From Bacteroidota bacterium (GTDB lineage: Bacteria; Bacteroidota; Bacteroidia; Flavobacteriales; Flavobacteriaceae), in NCBI GenBank assembly GCA_023387965.1, contig JAEWHE010000009.1, forward strand, positions 1 to 64,000: 64,000 bases of DNA. Reading direction: 5' to 3'. The translations under genes and the position numbers were made by a program. The first letter of the stretch is position 1; each line of letters opens with the position of its first letter. Positions 41,986-51,201 of this stretch are shown in pieces. Under the pieces are notes generated by a model. That model did no database searches. It was not told the DNA's origin and was given only the letters and a program-made list of their open reading frames with translations.

Positions 41986-42420
41986 TTAAACGCGTTGATT
42001 ATCAGGTCTCCAGTTTTGGATACTTTTTTTTATGGCTGACGCCGAAAGATTTTCGGAAACGGCACGATTGGTAAGGGAAAACAATTCTTCATCAGAAGCA
42101 AATCGAAGTGCAAAAATTTGTGACTTATTCAATTTTTCTTCAAAATTTTCAAATCTATTTCCAGTAATTACAAAATATCGATAACGAATTTCGAGAAAAA
42201 CCAGACGATCTTGCAAGGTCAACGCATAATGCTGGCGTAACATGTAAGAAACCCAAATTATCAAGAATAAAATTGTAGAAATAAATAGCCAAATTGCGGT
42301 TTCCGATGTTGAAAAAGTGAAATAAATGGCAACAACCAACAGCAAAAAGGTCAGTGGATAAAACACGAAATGATGTGGAACGTAAAACCGAATGTGATTT
42401 TTGAAGTTTTGTTTTTCCAT
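41986..42420 (-). CDS. small membrane protein, DUF6526 family
   Basis: 144 residues. Two transmembrane helices (FVFYPLTFLLLVVAIYFTF, AIWLFISTILFLIIWVSYML) are followed by a soluble domain of about 80 residues (QDRLVFLEIRYRYFVITGNRFENFEEKL). I recognise the DUF6526 pattern, whose function is unknown. It lies 34 bases upstream of the YceI gene on the same strand. Confidence 0.78.
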   Translation of the reverse strand: MEKQNFKNHIRFYVPHHFVFYPLTFLLLVVAIYFTFSTSETAIWLFISTILFLIIWVSYMLRQHYALTLQDRLVFLEIRYRYFVITGNRFENFEEKLNKSQIFALRFASDEELFSLTNRAVSENLSASAIKKSIQNWRPDNQRV

Positions 42421-42503
42421 AAAAAAAAATTGAATTTCGAAATACTCACTTTAAAGTTAAGCATTTTAAAATTCAATTTCAATGTATTTTTTTAAAAAAG
42501 CGT

Positions 42504-42896
42504 TTATCCAAAAGCTGGTTCAGCGTTATTGAAAAAACGTTTTTCTACGCAAAATTTTTCATTATTATTTTCAAAATCAAGAATATAAGTTCTTTTTCGA
42601 AAAAATCCGTAAACAGTTAATTCGAGTTTTTCAAATTTTTCCGGACGTTTAACCAACAGATGGTTTCGAGTGGTTTTTACGTTACCTACTTTATAATAAA
42701 TGGCATTTTTAAATCGAAAATTAAGCGCAACCATATTGCCTCCGAAAAAATGTTTATCGGAGTGATTACTGTAAATCTTCTTGATTTTGCGGTTAGAACG
42801 CATCGCTAACTTGCAGAATTTTACAAATGCAGCTGCAAAAAATTCGTGGTTGAAAAAAGGGGTGGTAACCTTTTCTTCAGATAATTGTGGTATCAT
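42504..42896 (-). CDS. hypothetical protein
   Basis: 130 residues, no signal peptide and no recognised domain. The central part is rich in basic and aromatic residues (CKLAMRSNRKIKKIYSNHSDKHF, then VGNVKTTRNHLLVKRPEKFEKL). The reading frame is the only long open one here and the composition is protein-like, so a real gene is likely. It precedes the DUF6526 gene by 83 bases on the same strand. Confidence 0.55.
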   Translation of the reverse strand: MIPQLSEEKVTTPFFNHEFFAAAFVKFCKLAMRSNRKIKKIYSNHSDKHFFGGNMVALNFRFKNAIYYKVGNVKTTRNHLLVKRPEKFEKLELTVYGFFRKRTYILDFENNNEKFCVEKRFFNNAEPAFG

Positions 42897-43031
42897 TATA
42901 ATTTAAATAATAGGGAACTGCAATATTAAAATTTTTTTCATTATCAGTCAAATTTTTACTACAAAAATCAAATTTTGCCATTAGTTAAATTGTATTTTTA
43001 CCAAATTACATTCGATTAAAAAACTAAAAAA

Positions 43032-44372
43032 ATGGCATTAGAAAATTCTCATATTATCTTGTTAATCATTTGCTTAACCATAGGATTGCTGATTGGATAT
43101 TTTTTTCAAAAGATAAAAAACAGTGCTAAAACAGCAGTTTATTCCGGGAAAATTGAGATGTTAGAAAAACGAATTTTGGATTTGGAAAAAACCATTCAAA
43201 CTGAGCAAATTTTGCATCAGCAAAAATCAGAAAAGTGGCAACACGATAGAGAAGTGATGACCATTCAACTTACAAAGAAAGAGGCGGATTTTGATAATTT
43301 GTGGGAAAATAATCGGGCACAAAAAGCTGAAATTGAAAGCCTTCAGAAAAAATTTACAACAGAATTTGAGAATTTGGCGCAAAAAATATTTGAAGAAAAG
43401 TCGGTTAAATTCACCCAACAAAACAAAGAAAATTTACAGTCGGTTTTACAGCCTTTGCAGGAAAAAATTTACTTTTTTGAGCAAAAAGTGGAGCGGACAC
43501 ACAAGGAAAGCATCGATTATCATGCTGCTTTAAGAGAGCAAATTATGAATTTGAAGGAAATGAACGTACTCATGAGTCAAGAAACGCTCAATTTAACCAA
43601 GGCTTTGAAAGGTGACAGTAAAATGCGTGGCAGTTGGGGAGAATTAATTTTAGAGCGGGTTTTGGAAAAATCTGGTTTGCAAAAAGGCAGTGAATATGAG
43701 GTGCAAAAATCAGTGACTTCGGAAGATGGCAAACGATTTTTCCCTGATGTGATCATCAACCTTCCGGATGAGAAAAAAATAATTATTGACTCAAAAGTTT
43801 CCTTAATTGATTATGAAAAATATGTGAACGAAGAAGATGAAAACGCGCGTAATTTTCACAAAAAAAATCACACACTTGCCGTAAAACGCCACGTTGAACA
43901 GCTTTCCGCTAAAAATTACGTAGCACTTTATGATATGGTAAGTCCGGATTTTGTTTTGCTTTTTGTAGCAATTGAACCTGCATTTGCCTTGGCTTTAAAC
44001 GAAGATTCTGAAATTTACAATCAAGCGTTTTCTAAAAATATTGTCATCGTGACGCCATCAACACTTTTGGCAACCTTGAAAACAATTGACAGTATGTGGT
44101 CGAACAAAAAGCAGCAGCAAAATGCTTATGAAATTGCGCGACAAGCTGGTGCATTGTATGACAAATTTGAAGGATTTGCCACCGATTTAATTTTGATTGG
44201 AAAAAAAATTGGCGAAGCCCAACAAGGTTATGACGATGCGATGCAAAAATTAAATTCCGGAAAAGGGAATTTGGTTTCGAGTGTAGAAAAGTTAAAAAAA
44301 TTAGGAGCAAAAGCAAAAAAATCACTTCCGAGCCAATTGCTGTCAGAAAGTGATGAAAAAATGAATTTTTAA
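43032..44372 (+). CDS. rmuC: DNA recombination protein RmuC
   Basis: 446 residues. An N-terminal membrane helix (IILLIICLTIGLLIGYFF) is followed by about 150 residues of coiled coil. The RmuC nuclease-like domain follows (MRGSWGELILERVLEKSGLQKGSEYEVQ, then DVIINLPDEKKIIIDSKVSLIDYE). Loss of RmuC in E. coli raises recombination at inverted repeats. It stands alone, and its start is preceded by a weak -7-like box. Confidence 0.94.
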   Translation: MALENSHIILLIICLTIGLLIGYFFQKIKNSAKTAVYSGKIEMLEKRILDLEKTIQTEQILHQQKSEKWQHDREVMTIQLTKKEADFDNLWENNRAQKAEIESLQKKFTTEFENLAQKIFEEKSVKFTQQNKENLQSVLQPLQEKIYFFEQKVERTHKESIDYHAALREQIMNLKEMNVLMSQETLNLTKALKGDSKMRGSWGELILERVLEKSGLQKGSEYEVQKSVTSEDGKRFFPDVIINLPDEKKIIIDSKVSLIDYEKYVNEEDENARNFHKKNHTLAVKRHVEQLSAKNYVALYDMVSPDFVLLFVAIEPAFALALNEDSEIYNQAFSKNIVIVTPSTLLATLKTIDSMWSNKKQQQNAYEIARQAGALYDKFEGFATDLILIGKKIGEAQQGYDDAMQKLNSGKGNLVSSVEKLKKLGAKAKKSLPSQLLSESDEKMNF

Positions 44373-44439
44373 AACCAAACTATTATCAATTAATATTTAA
44401 AATAGATAGCGTATTTTAATAGTTAACCGATAAATATTA

Positions 44440-44447
44440 TATATTTG
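44440..44447 (+). promoter_or_regulatory. -7 promoter box of the cytochrome operon
   Basis: TATATTTG, a perfect TAnnTTTG match, lies 34 bases before the cytochrome ATG. Confidence 0.6.
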
Positions 44448-44481
44448 CTTTTTTCTACCATAATTTATTATTAGTTTGATA

Positions 44482-45597
44482 ATGAAACAACACTACTTTT
44501 CTTACTTTTTTTTATTGCTTATTCTAACCGTTTTTACTGCTTCATGCGGCAATGACGATGATAATTATCAAAATCTACCGGAAGAACCAACTCCTGTTTC
44601 AGTAGATTTAACGTTAGTTCCGTATCCAAAATTATCCGATTATCATTTTTTTAAAGATGATATTAAAAATCAGGATTTGTCGGACGAAGTGCTTTTGTAC
44701 GAACCGGCAAGCTCACTTTTTACAGATTATGCTCACAAACTACGTTTCGTGTGGATGCCGGAAGGAACTCAGGCGACTTATGCCGGAGATGAAAATGCTT
44801 TTAATTTTCCCACGGGAAGTGTTTTGGGAAAAACTTTTTACTATGACCATACAGGAACTGATGGCCAACCGAGAATCATGGAAACGCGTTTGCTTATCAA
44901 CAAATCCGATGGTTGGAAAGCTTATGTGTATGTTTGGAACGACGAACAAACCGATGCTCTTTTAGAAACTACTAACAACGGAGTTAGCATTCCGGTAACT
45001 TTTACAGAAAATGGTGTTCAACGTTCTATAGATTACAAAGTGCCTTCGCAAGGCGATTGTTTGGTTTGCCATAAAATTAACCCGAATCAGCAATCTGGCG
45101 GAGAAAGAACCATCCCAATTGGTCCTAAACCGCAAAACCTCAACACGAATTTAATTTACAATGGTGTTGCCCAAAATCAAATTGCAAAATGGCAAAGCCG
45201 AGGATTTTTAGGAAACGATATTCCTAATAATATTGTTTCTACAGTTGATTGGAAAGACGCGAGTAAATCTTTGGAAGCCAGAGCAAAATCATATTTAGAT
45301 ATTAATTGTGCTCATTGCCATAGAACTGGAGGCCATTGTGATTATGTGGCTGTTCGTTTTAATTTTAGCAATACAGATATGACAAGTTACGGGCTTTGTA
45401 TGACTCCTTTATTTCAGGTTCAAGATGCGCCATTTGTAATTAATGCCGGCAATGCGGATCATTCAGAAATTGTACGAAGAATTAATACTAACGAGCAAGC
45501 ATTGATGATGCCAATTATAGGACGAACCATTGTACACGAAGAAGGTGTTGAGCTCGTAAAAGCTTGGATTAATTCAATGGAACCTGTTTGTCGATAA
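44482..45597 (+). CDS. SO2930-like diheme c-type cytochrome lipoprotein
   Basis: 371 residues from the ATG at 44482; the frame begins at a TTG six bases upstream. The lipoprotein signal ends in VFTASCGNDDDN. Two heme-binding motifs are present, CLVCH and CAHCH, far apart (about residues 194 and 273). A beta-rich N-terminal region (SSLFTDYAHKLRFVWMPEGTQA) matches the SO2930-type family. It is probably an envelope electron carrier. It is followed 18 bases later by an FG-GAP/UnbV protein carrying a T9SS tail. Confidence 0.85.
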   Translation: MKQHYFSYFFLLLILTVFTASCGNDDDNYQNLPEEPTPVSVDLTLVPYPKLSDYHFFKDDIKNQDLSDEVLLYEPASSLFTDYAHKLRFVWMPEGTQATYAGDENAFNFPTGSVLGKTFYYDHTGTDGQPRIMETRLLINKSDGWKAYVYVWNDEQTDALLETTNNGVSIPVTFTENGVQRSIDYKVPSQGDCLVCHKINPNQQSGGERTIPIGPKPQNLNTNLIYNGVAQNQIAKWQSRGFLGNDIPNNIVSTVDWKDASKSLEARAKSYLDINCAHCHRTGGHCDYVAVRFNFSNTDMTSYGLCMTPLFQVQDAPFVINAGNADHSEIVRRINTNEQALMMPIIGRTIVHEEGVELVKAWINSMEPVCR

Positions 45598-45615
45598 ACT
45601 ACTAAACGAACAATA

Positions 45616-47637
45616 ATGAAAAAAAAATTACTCTTTTTAACATGTCTTTTCAGCGGATATTTTTCGCAAGCTCAAGACACTTGCGCGACGGCACCAGCCA
45701 TTTCGCTAAGCACTACTTACACCGTTGCTGCTATTGACGGAAGCCAAGTTCCCAATCCGGTTTGTGCTCAAAACGGAGCGATTCAAAACTCGACTCCTGC
45801 CGGAGAATGGTACAAATTTACTGCTACGCAAACTCAAAATTTAACTTTAACGACTGATCTTGAGCAAAATTCCGGTAAAGATACTCGCGTTCACATCTAC
45901 ATGGGAACTTGCGAAGGATTGTCTTGTTATGCCGGAGATGATGATTCTGGAGATATTGGAACTGGATATTTATCAGTTTGTAATTTCATGGCAATAGCGG
46001 GAACTACTTATTATATCGCATTCGACAATCGTTGGAGTTCTTCCGGATTTGACTTTGTTTTAATACCTCAAGTTATCGCAACACCTCCGGTGGTTTTTAC
46101 ACCTCAAAACATCGATTCTTCCTCAAGTATTTGTTGCGTAGTCGATATGAACGGAGATTACCTAGATGATATCGTGACTGTGCAAAATAACGGTATGACA
46201 ATTTTGTACCAACAATCATCTGGAGGATTTACAACCGCAAATTTTAGTCTTCCTGGTTTAACAACACAACCCGGATGGAGCATTACGGCTGGAGATTTTG
46301 ACAAAAACGGATACAATGACTTGGCTTTTGGTGGCGGAAGTCGCTTATGTGTTATCAAAGCCAACAACTCCGGAACAGCCTACACCGAAATCCCTTATCC
46401 GCAATATATTTTTACGCAAAGAGCTAATTTTATTGACATCAACAATGATGGTCATTTAGATTTATTTGCTTGTCATGATACCGCACAAAGTCATGCTTAT
46501 CGCAATGATGGAAATGGAAATTTAATCCTCGACATTCCGTTTTTTCCAACGTTAGCCGTTGGCGGAAATTATGCATCAATCTGGACGGATTTTGATAACG
46601 ACGGTTACCAAGATATGTATTTGGCAAAATGCCGTGGTGGAGCTCCGGTCGGTGATCCGCAAAGAATTAATTTGTTATATAAAAATAACGGAAACGGAAC
46701 TTTTACCGAAGTTGGTGCAGCTGCAGGGGTTAATGATGGTTCGCAATCTTGGTCAACGGCGATTGAAGATTTTGATAACGATGGTGATATGGATTTTTTA
46801 TTGTCAAATATTTCTGATACCAATAAATTATATCGAAATAACGGCGACGGCACTTTTACAGATGTTTACGCTAACAGCGGAATTGGCCCACAAGTAGGTT
46901 CTTGGGAAATTCAAGCAGTTGATTTCAACAACGATGGTTGGATTGATTTTCTTTGGCAAAATGGAAAAGAATTATACATCAATAACGGAAATTTGACATT
47001 CACCGCTTACGATTTAAACTTTAACGAAGGTGGAATTGGAGATTTAAATAATGATGGCTTTTTAGATGTTCAAATGGATAATATAGTTTGGTTTAACGAA
47101 CCAAATGACAACAATTGGATTACCATTAATTTGCAAGGAAACACCAGCAATCGTAACGGAATTGGGGCTCGAGTAGAATTACTTGGAACGTGGGGAAAAC
47201 AAATTCGTGATATTAGAAGCGGAAGTGGTTTTAGCCACCAAAGCACTTTGAACGCTCATTTTGGAATTGGAACTGCAGATCACATTACCCAAGCCGTAAT
47301 CAAATGGCCTTCTGGAATTGTGGATCGAGTTGATAATCCAACAATTAACCAAAGACGTTTGATCGTAGAAGGTTCCACTTTAGGAGTGACAAAAATTAAT
47401 TCTGATGCGTTTAAAATTTATCCAAATCCTGCAAAAGACATCTTGAATATTACGATGGAAAACGGGCAAGCAGAAATTGTTTCGGCAGAAATTTATGATT
47501 TGCAAGGCAGAAAAGTTTTGACTTCAACACCTAAAAATAACAGCTTAAATGTTGAAAATTTAACAACACAAACGTACGTGTTAATCCTCGAAACCGCAGA
47601 TGGAATCAGGCATTCGCAAAAATTTGTGAAGAACTAA
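45616..47637 (+). CDS. FG-GAP/ASPIC-UnbV protein with T9SS sorting tail
   Basis: 673 residues. A signal peptide (FLTCLFSGYFSQAQ) is followed by a beta-sandwich region with a Cys-rich start, then seven FG-GAP-type calcium loops (DFDKNGYNDLAFGG, DINNDGHLDLFACH, DFDNDGYQDMYLAK and others). An ASPIC/UnbV domain (RNGIGARVELLGTWGKQIRD, IKWPSGIVDRVDN) comes next. The end is a type A T9SS domain (FKIYPNPAKDILNIT ... LILETADGIRHSQKFVKN). It should be exported across the outer membrane and attached to the surface or released. It is probably co-transcribed with the cytochrome gene. Confidence 0.88.
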   Translation: MKKKLLFLTCLFSGYFSQAQDTCATAPAISLSTTYTVAAIDGSQVPNPVCAQNGAIQNSTPAGEWYKFTATQTQNLTLTTDLEQNSGKDTRVHIYMGTCEGLSCYAGDDDSGDIGTGYLSVCNFMAIAGTTYYIAFDNRWSSSGFDFVLIPQVIATPPVVFTPQNIDSSSSICCVVDMNGDYLDDIVTVQNNGMTILYQQSSGGFTTANFSLPGLTTQPGWSITAGDFDKNGYNDLAFGGGSRLCVIKANNSGTAYTEIPYPQYIFTQRANFIDINNDGHLDLFACHDTAQSHAYRNDGNGNLILDIPFFPTLAVGGNYASIWTDFDNDGYQDMYLAKCRGGAPVGDPQRINLLYKNNGNGTFTEVGAAAGVNDGSQSWSTAIEDFDNDGDMDFLLSNISDTNKLYRNNGDGTFTDVYANSGIGPQVGSWEIQAVDFNNDGWIDFLWQNGKELYINNGNLTFTAYDLNFNEGGIGDLNNDGFLDVQMDNIVWFNEPNDNNWITINLQGNTSNRNGIGARVELLGTWGKQIRDIRSGSGFSHQSTLNAHFGIGTADHITQAVIKWPSGIVDRVDNPTINQRRLIVEGSTLGVTKINSDAFKIYPNPAKDILNITMENGQAEIVSAEIYDLQGRKVLTSTPKNNSLNVENLTTQTYVLILETADGIRHSQKFVKN

Positions 47638-47642
47638 AAATA

Positions 47643-47673
47643 AAATAGCCTCCAATTTAGGAGGCTATTTTTT
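47643..47673. terminator. bidirectional terminator
   Basis: AAATAGCCTCC (47643-47653) pairs with GGAGGCTATTT (47660-47670), with T-run. It separates the T9SS gene from carB. Confidence 0.85.
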
Positions 47674-50525
47674 TATTTACTCAAATACATTTTGCGTCGA
47701 GAATACAATTCATAAAATTGATCGTCTTTTAAATCGTCTATGAACAAAATGCTTTCTCCGGTAGATTTCATTTCAGGTCCCAAAGCTTTATTGACACCCG
47801 CAAATTTGCTAAAAGAAAACACCGGTTGCTTGATGGCATAACCGTTTAATTTTGGATTAAAAGTAAAATCGGTTACTTTATTTTCGCCTAACATAATTTT
47901 TGTAGCATAATTTACGTACGGTTCTCCGTAAGCTTTCGCAATAAACGGAACCGTTCTTGACGCTCTTGGGTTGGCCTCAATAATATAAACAATATCGTCT
48001 TTAATGGCAAATTGAATATTGATTAAACCAACTGTTTTTAGTGCCAAAGCAATTTTTTTGGTATGATCTTTAATTTGTTGCATCACAAATTCGCCCAAGT
48101 TGAACGGTGGCAAAGTCGCATTGGAATCGCCGGAATGTACACCACAAGGTTCAATATGTTCCATAATCCCGATGATGTAAACATTTTCGCCGTCGCAAAT
48201 AGCATCCGCTTCAGCTTCAATCGCTCCGTCGAGGTAATGGTCTAACAATAATTTATTTCCGGGAATGCTTCGCAATAAATCAATCACATGTTCTTCCAAT
48301 TCTTTCTTGTTGATGACAATTTTCATGCCTTGTCCACCTAAAACATACGATGGTCTAACGAGCAAAGGAAAATCCAATTGATCTGCCAATGCCGAAGCTT
48401 CATCTGCAGTTTCCGCAATACCAAATTTTGGAAAAGGAATTTGTAATTCTGTCAACAATTCAGAAAAACGACCTCTGTCTTCGGCTAAATCCAAAGCGTC
48501 GAAACTTGTTCCAATAATTTTTATGCCGTATTTCGACAATTTTTCAGCCAATTTTAATGCGGTTTGTCCTCCTAATTGTACAATTACACCTTCCGGTTTT
48601 TCATGCTGAATCACATCGTAAATATGTTCCCAAAAAACAGGCTCAAAATATAATTTATCAGCCGTATCGAAATCTGTGGAAACCGTTTCAGGGTTACAAT
48701 TGATCATAATGGTTTCGTAGCCACATTCTTTAGCAGCCAAAACTCCGTGAACACAAGAATAATCAAACTCAATCCCTTGCCCAATTCTATTTGGTCCGGA
48801 ACCTAAAACCACAATTTTCTTTTTGTCTGAAACAATACTTTCGTTGTGCACAAAAGTTGTTCCGTCGGCAGTTTGAATTTCTGCTTCAAAAGTGGAATAA
48901 TAATAAGGTGTTTTTGCAGTAAATTCTGCTGCACAAGTGTCCACCAATTTATAAACCCGATTGATATTTAACTCTTGTCGCAACTTATAAACCTGACTCT
49001 CAAGACATTTCATCATGTGGGCAATTTGCCTGTCGGCGAAACCTTTCTGTTTGGCTTCCAACAAAAGTTCCTTCGGAAGATTTTCAATGGTATAGTTTGA
49101 AATTTCTTTTTCCAAAACATACAATTCTTCGTATTGCTTTAAAAACCACATGTCGATTTTAGTGATTTCATGAATTCTGCTTAACGGAATTCCGAGCTGA
49201 ATAGCATCGTAAATTACAAAAACACGATCCCAACTTGCGTAAGTTAATTTCTCAATAATTTGGTCATAATTAGTATAACTTTTTCCGTCAGCTCCTAAAC
49301 CATTTCGCTTAATTTCTAAAGATTGAGTGGCTTTGTGCAAAGCTTCCTGAAACGAACGACCAATTCCCATCACCTCTCCTACTGATTTCATTTGAAGTCC
49401 CAAAGTTCTATCAGCTCCTTCAAATTTGTCAAAATTCCAACGCGGAATTTTTACGATAACGTAATCCAAAGTTGGTTCAAAAAGTGCCAACGTTGTTTTG
49501 GTAATTTGGTTCTGAAGTTCGTCAAGCGTGTAACCTAAAGCTAATTTTGAAGCGATTTTTGCAATTGGATATCCCGTTGCTTTTGACGCCAAAGCCGAAG
49601 ACCTGGACACTCGAGGATTGATTTCAATCGCCACGATGTCTTCTTTTTCGTCCGGAGAAACGGCAAACTGAACGTTACAACCTCCGGAAAAATTCCCAAT
49701 GCTTCGCATCATTTTTATTGCCATGTTTCGCATTTTCTGAAAGGTTGAATCAGAAAGCGTCATGGCTGGAGCAACCGTGATGGAATCTCCAGTGTGGATT
49801 CCCATCGGATCCATATTTTCTATCGAACAAATGATCACAACATTGTCATTTTTGTCGCGCAAAAGTTCGAGTTCGTATTCTTTCCAACCAAATAACGCTT
49901 TGTCAATCAGCACTTCGTGAATAGGCGACATTTCTAAACCATACGTCAGTTTATCGTCAAATTCTTCTTTGGTATGGACAAAAGCGGCTCCTGTTCCACC
50001 TAAAGTAAACGAAGGACGAATTACCAGCGGAAACCCGAATTCTTGCGCGATTTCTTTTCCTTGTAAAAATGAAGTCGCAATTTTTGCAGGAGCTGCCGGA
50101 ATGTCGATTTTTTCTAACAACTGCTTAAATTGTTCACGGTCTTCGGTAATATTGATGGCATTGATATCTACACCAATCATTCTCACTCCAAAATCTTCCC
50201 AAATCCCTTTTTCATCGGCTTCCAAACAAAGATTTAATGCGGTTTGTCCTCCCATTGTAGGCAAAACGGCATCGATTTGTGGATGTTCTTTTAAAATTTC
50301 AATAATGGATTTTGTAGTCAACGGCTTTAGGTACACATGATCTGCCATGGAAGGATCAGTCATGATGGTTGCTGGATTCGAGTTGATAAGAATTACTTCA
50401 ATTCCTTCTTCTTTAATGGATCTTGCAGATTGTGAACCTGCATAATCAAATTCGCAGGCTTGCCCGATTACGATTGGTCCGGAACCGATAATTAATACAG
50501 ACTTAATGGAAGTGTCTTTTGGCAT
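47673..50525 (-). CDS. carB: carbamoyl-phosphate synthase large subunit, lacking the allosteric domain
   Basis: 950 residues against about 1070 in E. coli. The two ATP-grasp halves are intact: SVLIIGSGPIVIGQACEFDYAG and VVLGSGPNRIGQGIEFDYS mark the two pre-ATP-grasp folds. EINPRVSRSSALASKATGYP and EANPRASRTVPFIAKAYG mark the two active sites. The protein stops at DDQFYELYSRRKMYLSK, exactly where the C-terminal MGS-like regulatory domain would begin. It makes carbamoyl phosphate for pyrimidines and arginine with CarA, which is not in this window. The start at 50525 (MPKDTSIKSV) is canonical. Confidence 0.95.
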   Translation of the reverse strand: MPKDTSIKSVLIIGSGPIVIGQACEFDYAGSQSARSIKEEGIEVILINSNPATIMTDPSMADHVYLKPLTTKSIIEILKEHPQIDAVLPTMGGQTALNLCLEADEKGIWEDFGVRMIGVDINAINITEDREQFKQLLEKIDIPAAPAKIATSFLQGKEIAQEFGFPLVIRPSFTLGGTGAAFVHTKEEFDDKLTYGLEMSPIHEVLIDKALFGWKEYELELLRDKNDNVVIICSIENMDPMGIHTGDSITVAPAMTLSDSTFQKMRNMAIKMMRSIGNFSGGCNVQFAVSPDEKEDIVAIEINPRVSRSSALASKATGYPIAKIASKLALGYTLDELQNQITKTTLALFEPTLDYVIVKIPRWNFDKFEGADRTLGLQMKSVGEVMGIGRSFQEALHKATQSLEIKRNGLGADGKSYTNYDQIIEKLTYASWDRVFVIYDAIQLGIPLSRIHEITKIDMWFLKQYEELYVLEKEISNYTIENLPKELLLEAKQKGFADRQIAHMMKCLESQVYKLRQELNINRVYKLVDTCAAEFTAKTPYYYSTFEAEIQTADGTTFVHNESIVSDKKKIVVLGSGPNRIGQGIEFDYSCVHGVLAAKECGYETIMINCNPETVSTDFDTADKLYFEPVFWEHIYDVIQHEKPEGVIVQLGGQTALKLAEKLSKYGIKIIGTSFDALDLAEDRGRFSELLTELQIPFPKFGIAETADEASALADQLDFPLLVRPSYVLGGQGMKIVINKKELEEHVIDLLRSIPGNKLLLDHYLDGAIEAEADAICDGENVYIIGIMEHIEPCGVHSGDSNATLPPFNLGEFVMQQIKDHTKKIALALKTVGLINIQFAIKDDIVYIIEANPRASRTVPFIAKAYGEPYVNYATKIMLGENKVTDFTFNPKLNGYAIKQPVFSFSKFAGVNKALGPEMKSTGESILFIDDLKDDQFYELYSRRKMYLSK

Positions 50526-50628
50526 TGTTGTTCGTTGTTTAAAATATTTAAAGCTTTAAGTTGTGGTAAAACTTTAAAAGTAGTTAGTTGTATTAAAAAA
50601 AAAGAACCTGATGTTGGCAGTTTTTTAG

Positions 50629-50782
50629 CCCCGTCCCGAAATTTCGGGAGCAGCGGAAATCCTTTTTTGTTTGGCTACATTTTTTTGCTCCCGAAAAAAA
50701 ACGACCAGCGGAAGCTCTTTTTTTGGGGTTGCAAAAAGGAGCAAGACAAAAAAGATTGCAGTTCCGAAGCGTCGGGACGGGA
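50629..50782. repeat. bulged-C hairpin repeat, copy B, with inverted ends
   Basis: The element carries terminal inverted repeats CCCGTCCCGA (50630-50639) and TCGGGACGGG (50772-50781). Inside are a CCCGAAATTTCGGG palindrome and the core pairing AATCCTTTTTTGT with ACAAAAAAGATT, again with one extra C. A further pairing, TTGCTCC with GGAGCAA, lies in the loop. It sits between carB and rpmH. The frames running through it are not genes. Confidence 0.65.
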
Positions 50783-50819
50783 AAAATCTCCAAAAAAAAA
50801 TTGGAATGACAAGGTATAA

Positions 50820-50852
50820 AAAAAGGCGGTACTAATTGAGTAACGCCTTTAT
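50820..50852 (-). terminator. terminator of rpmH
   Basis: On the minus strand, AGGCG-T-TACT pairs with AGTA-C-CGCCT around a five-base loop, with one mismatch, then a T-run. Confidence 0.75.
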
Positions 50853-50869
50853 TTATGTTCAGTCAAACA

Positions 50870-51031
50870 TTATTTTTTGTGTCTTGGTTCGCAAGAAACT
50901 GTCAATTTATGTCTTCCTTTTGCTCTTCTTCTAGCAAGCACTTTTCTTCCATTGGCAGAAGCCATTCTGTCCATAAATCCGTGCTTATTTCTTCTTTTTC
51001 TTTTCGATGGTTGAAACGTTCTTTTGCTCAT
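50870..51031 (-). CDS. rpmH: 50S ribosomal protein bL34
   Basis: 53 residues. It begins MSKRTFQPSKRKRRNKHGFM, has the invariant DRMASANGRKVLARRRAKGR and ends SCEPRHKK. The start ATG is the complement of 51029-51031 and the stop TAA the complement of 50870-50872. The length is slightly above the usual 44-52 because of the Ser/Cys-containing tail seen in Bacteroidota. A full promoter lies about 75 bases upstream. Confidence 0.97.
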   Translation of the reverse strand: MSKRTFQPSKRKRRNKHGFMDRMASANGRKVLARRRAKGRHKLTVSCEPRHKK

Positions 51032-51106
51032 TGCTTTGTATCTTTAAAAAATCTTGTTGAAATATTTTTACCAGGTTCGAAATCAATGCTGTTTCAAAAC
51101 CGAGTG

Positions 51107-51136
51107 CAAATATACAAAGGTTTTTTTTTCTGACAA
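51107..51136 (-). promoter_or_regulatory. promoter of rpmH
   Basis: On the minus strand, TTG (complement of 51134-51136), a 19-base spacer, and TATATTTG (complement of 51107-51114). Confidence 0.7.
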
Positions 51137-51170
51137 TAGGTTTTTAAAAAATATTTTTAATTGATTTTAT

Positions 51171-51178
51171 TACCTTTG
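51171..51178 (+). promoter_or_regulatory. -7 promoter box of the TPR-like membrane protein gene
   Basis: TAccTTTG, perfect match, 23 bases before the ATG at 51202. Confidence 0.55.
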
Positions 51179-51201
51179 CCCTCATAAAAATTATTTGGAC
51201 T

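Noticed and set aside
50535..50819. Plus-strand and minus-strand frames of 94 and 66 codons between carB and rpmH
   Set aside because: Both are produced by the Lys/Phe-rich hairpin repeat copy B; composition follows the inverted repeats rather than a protein.
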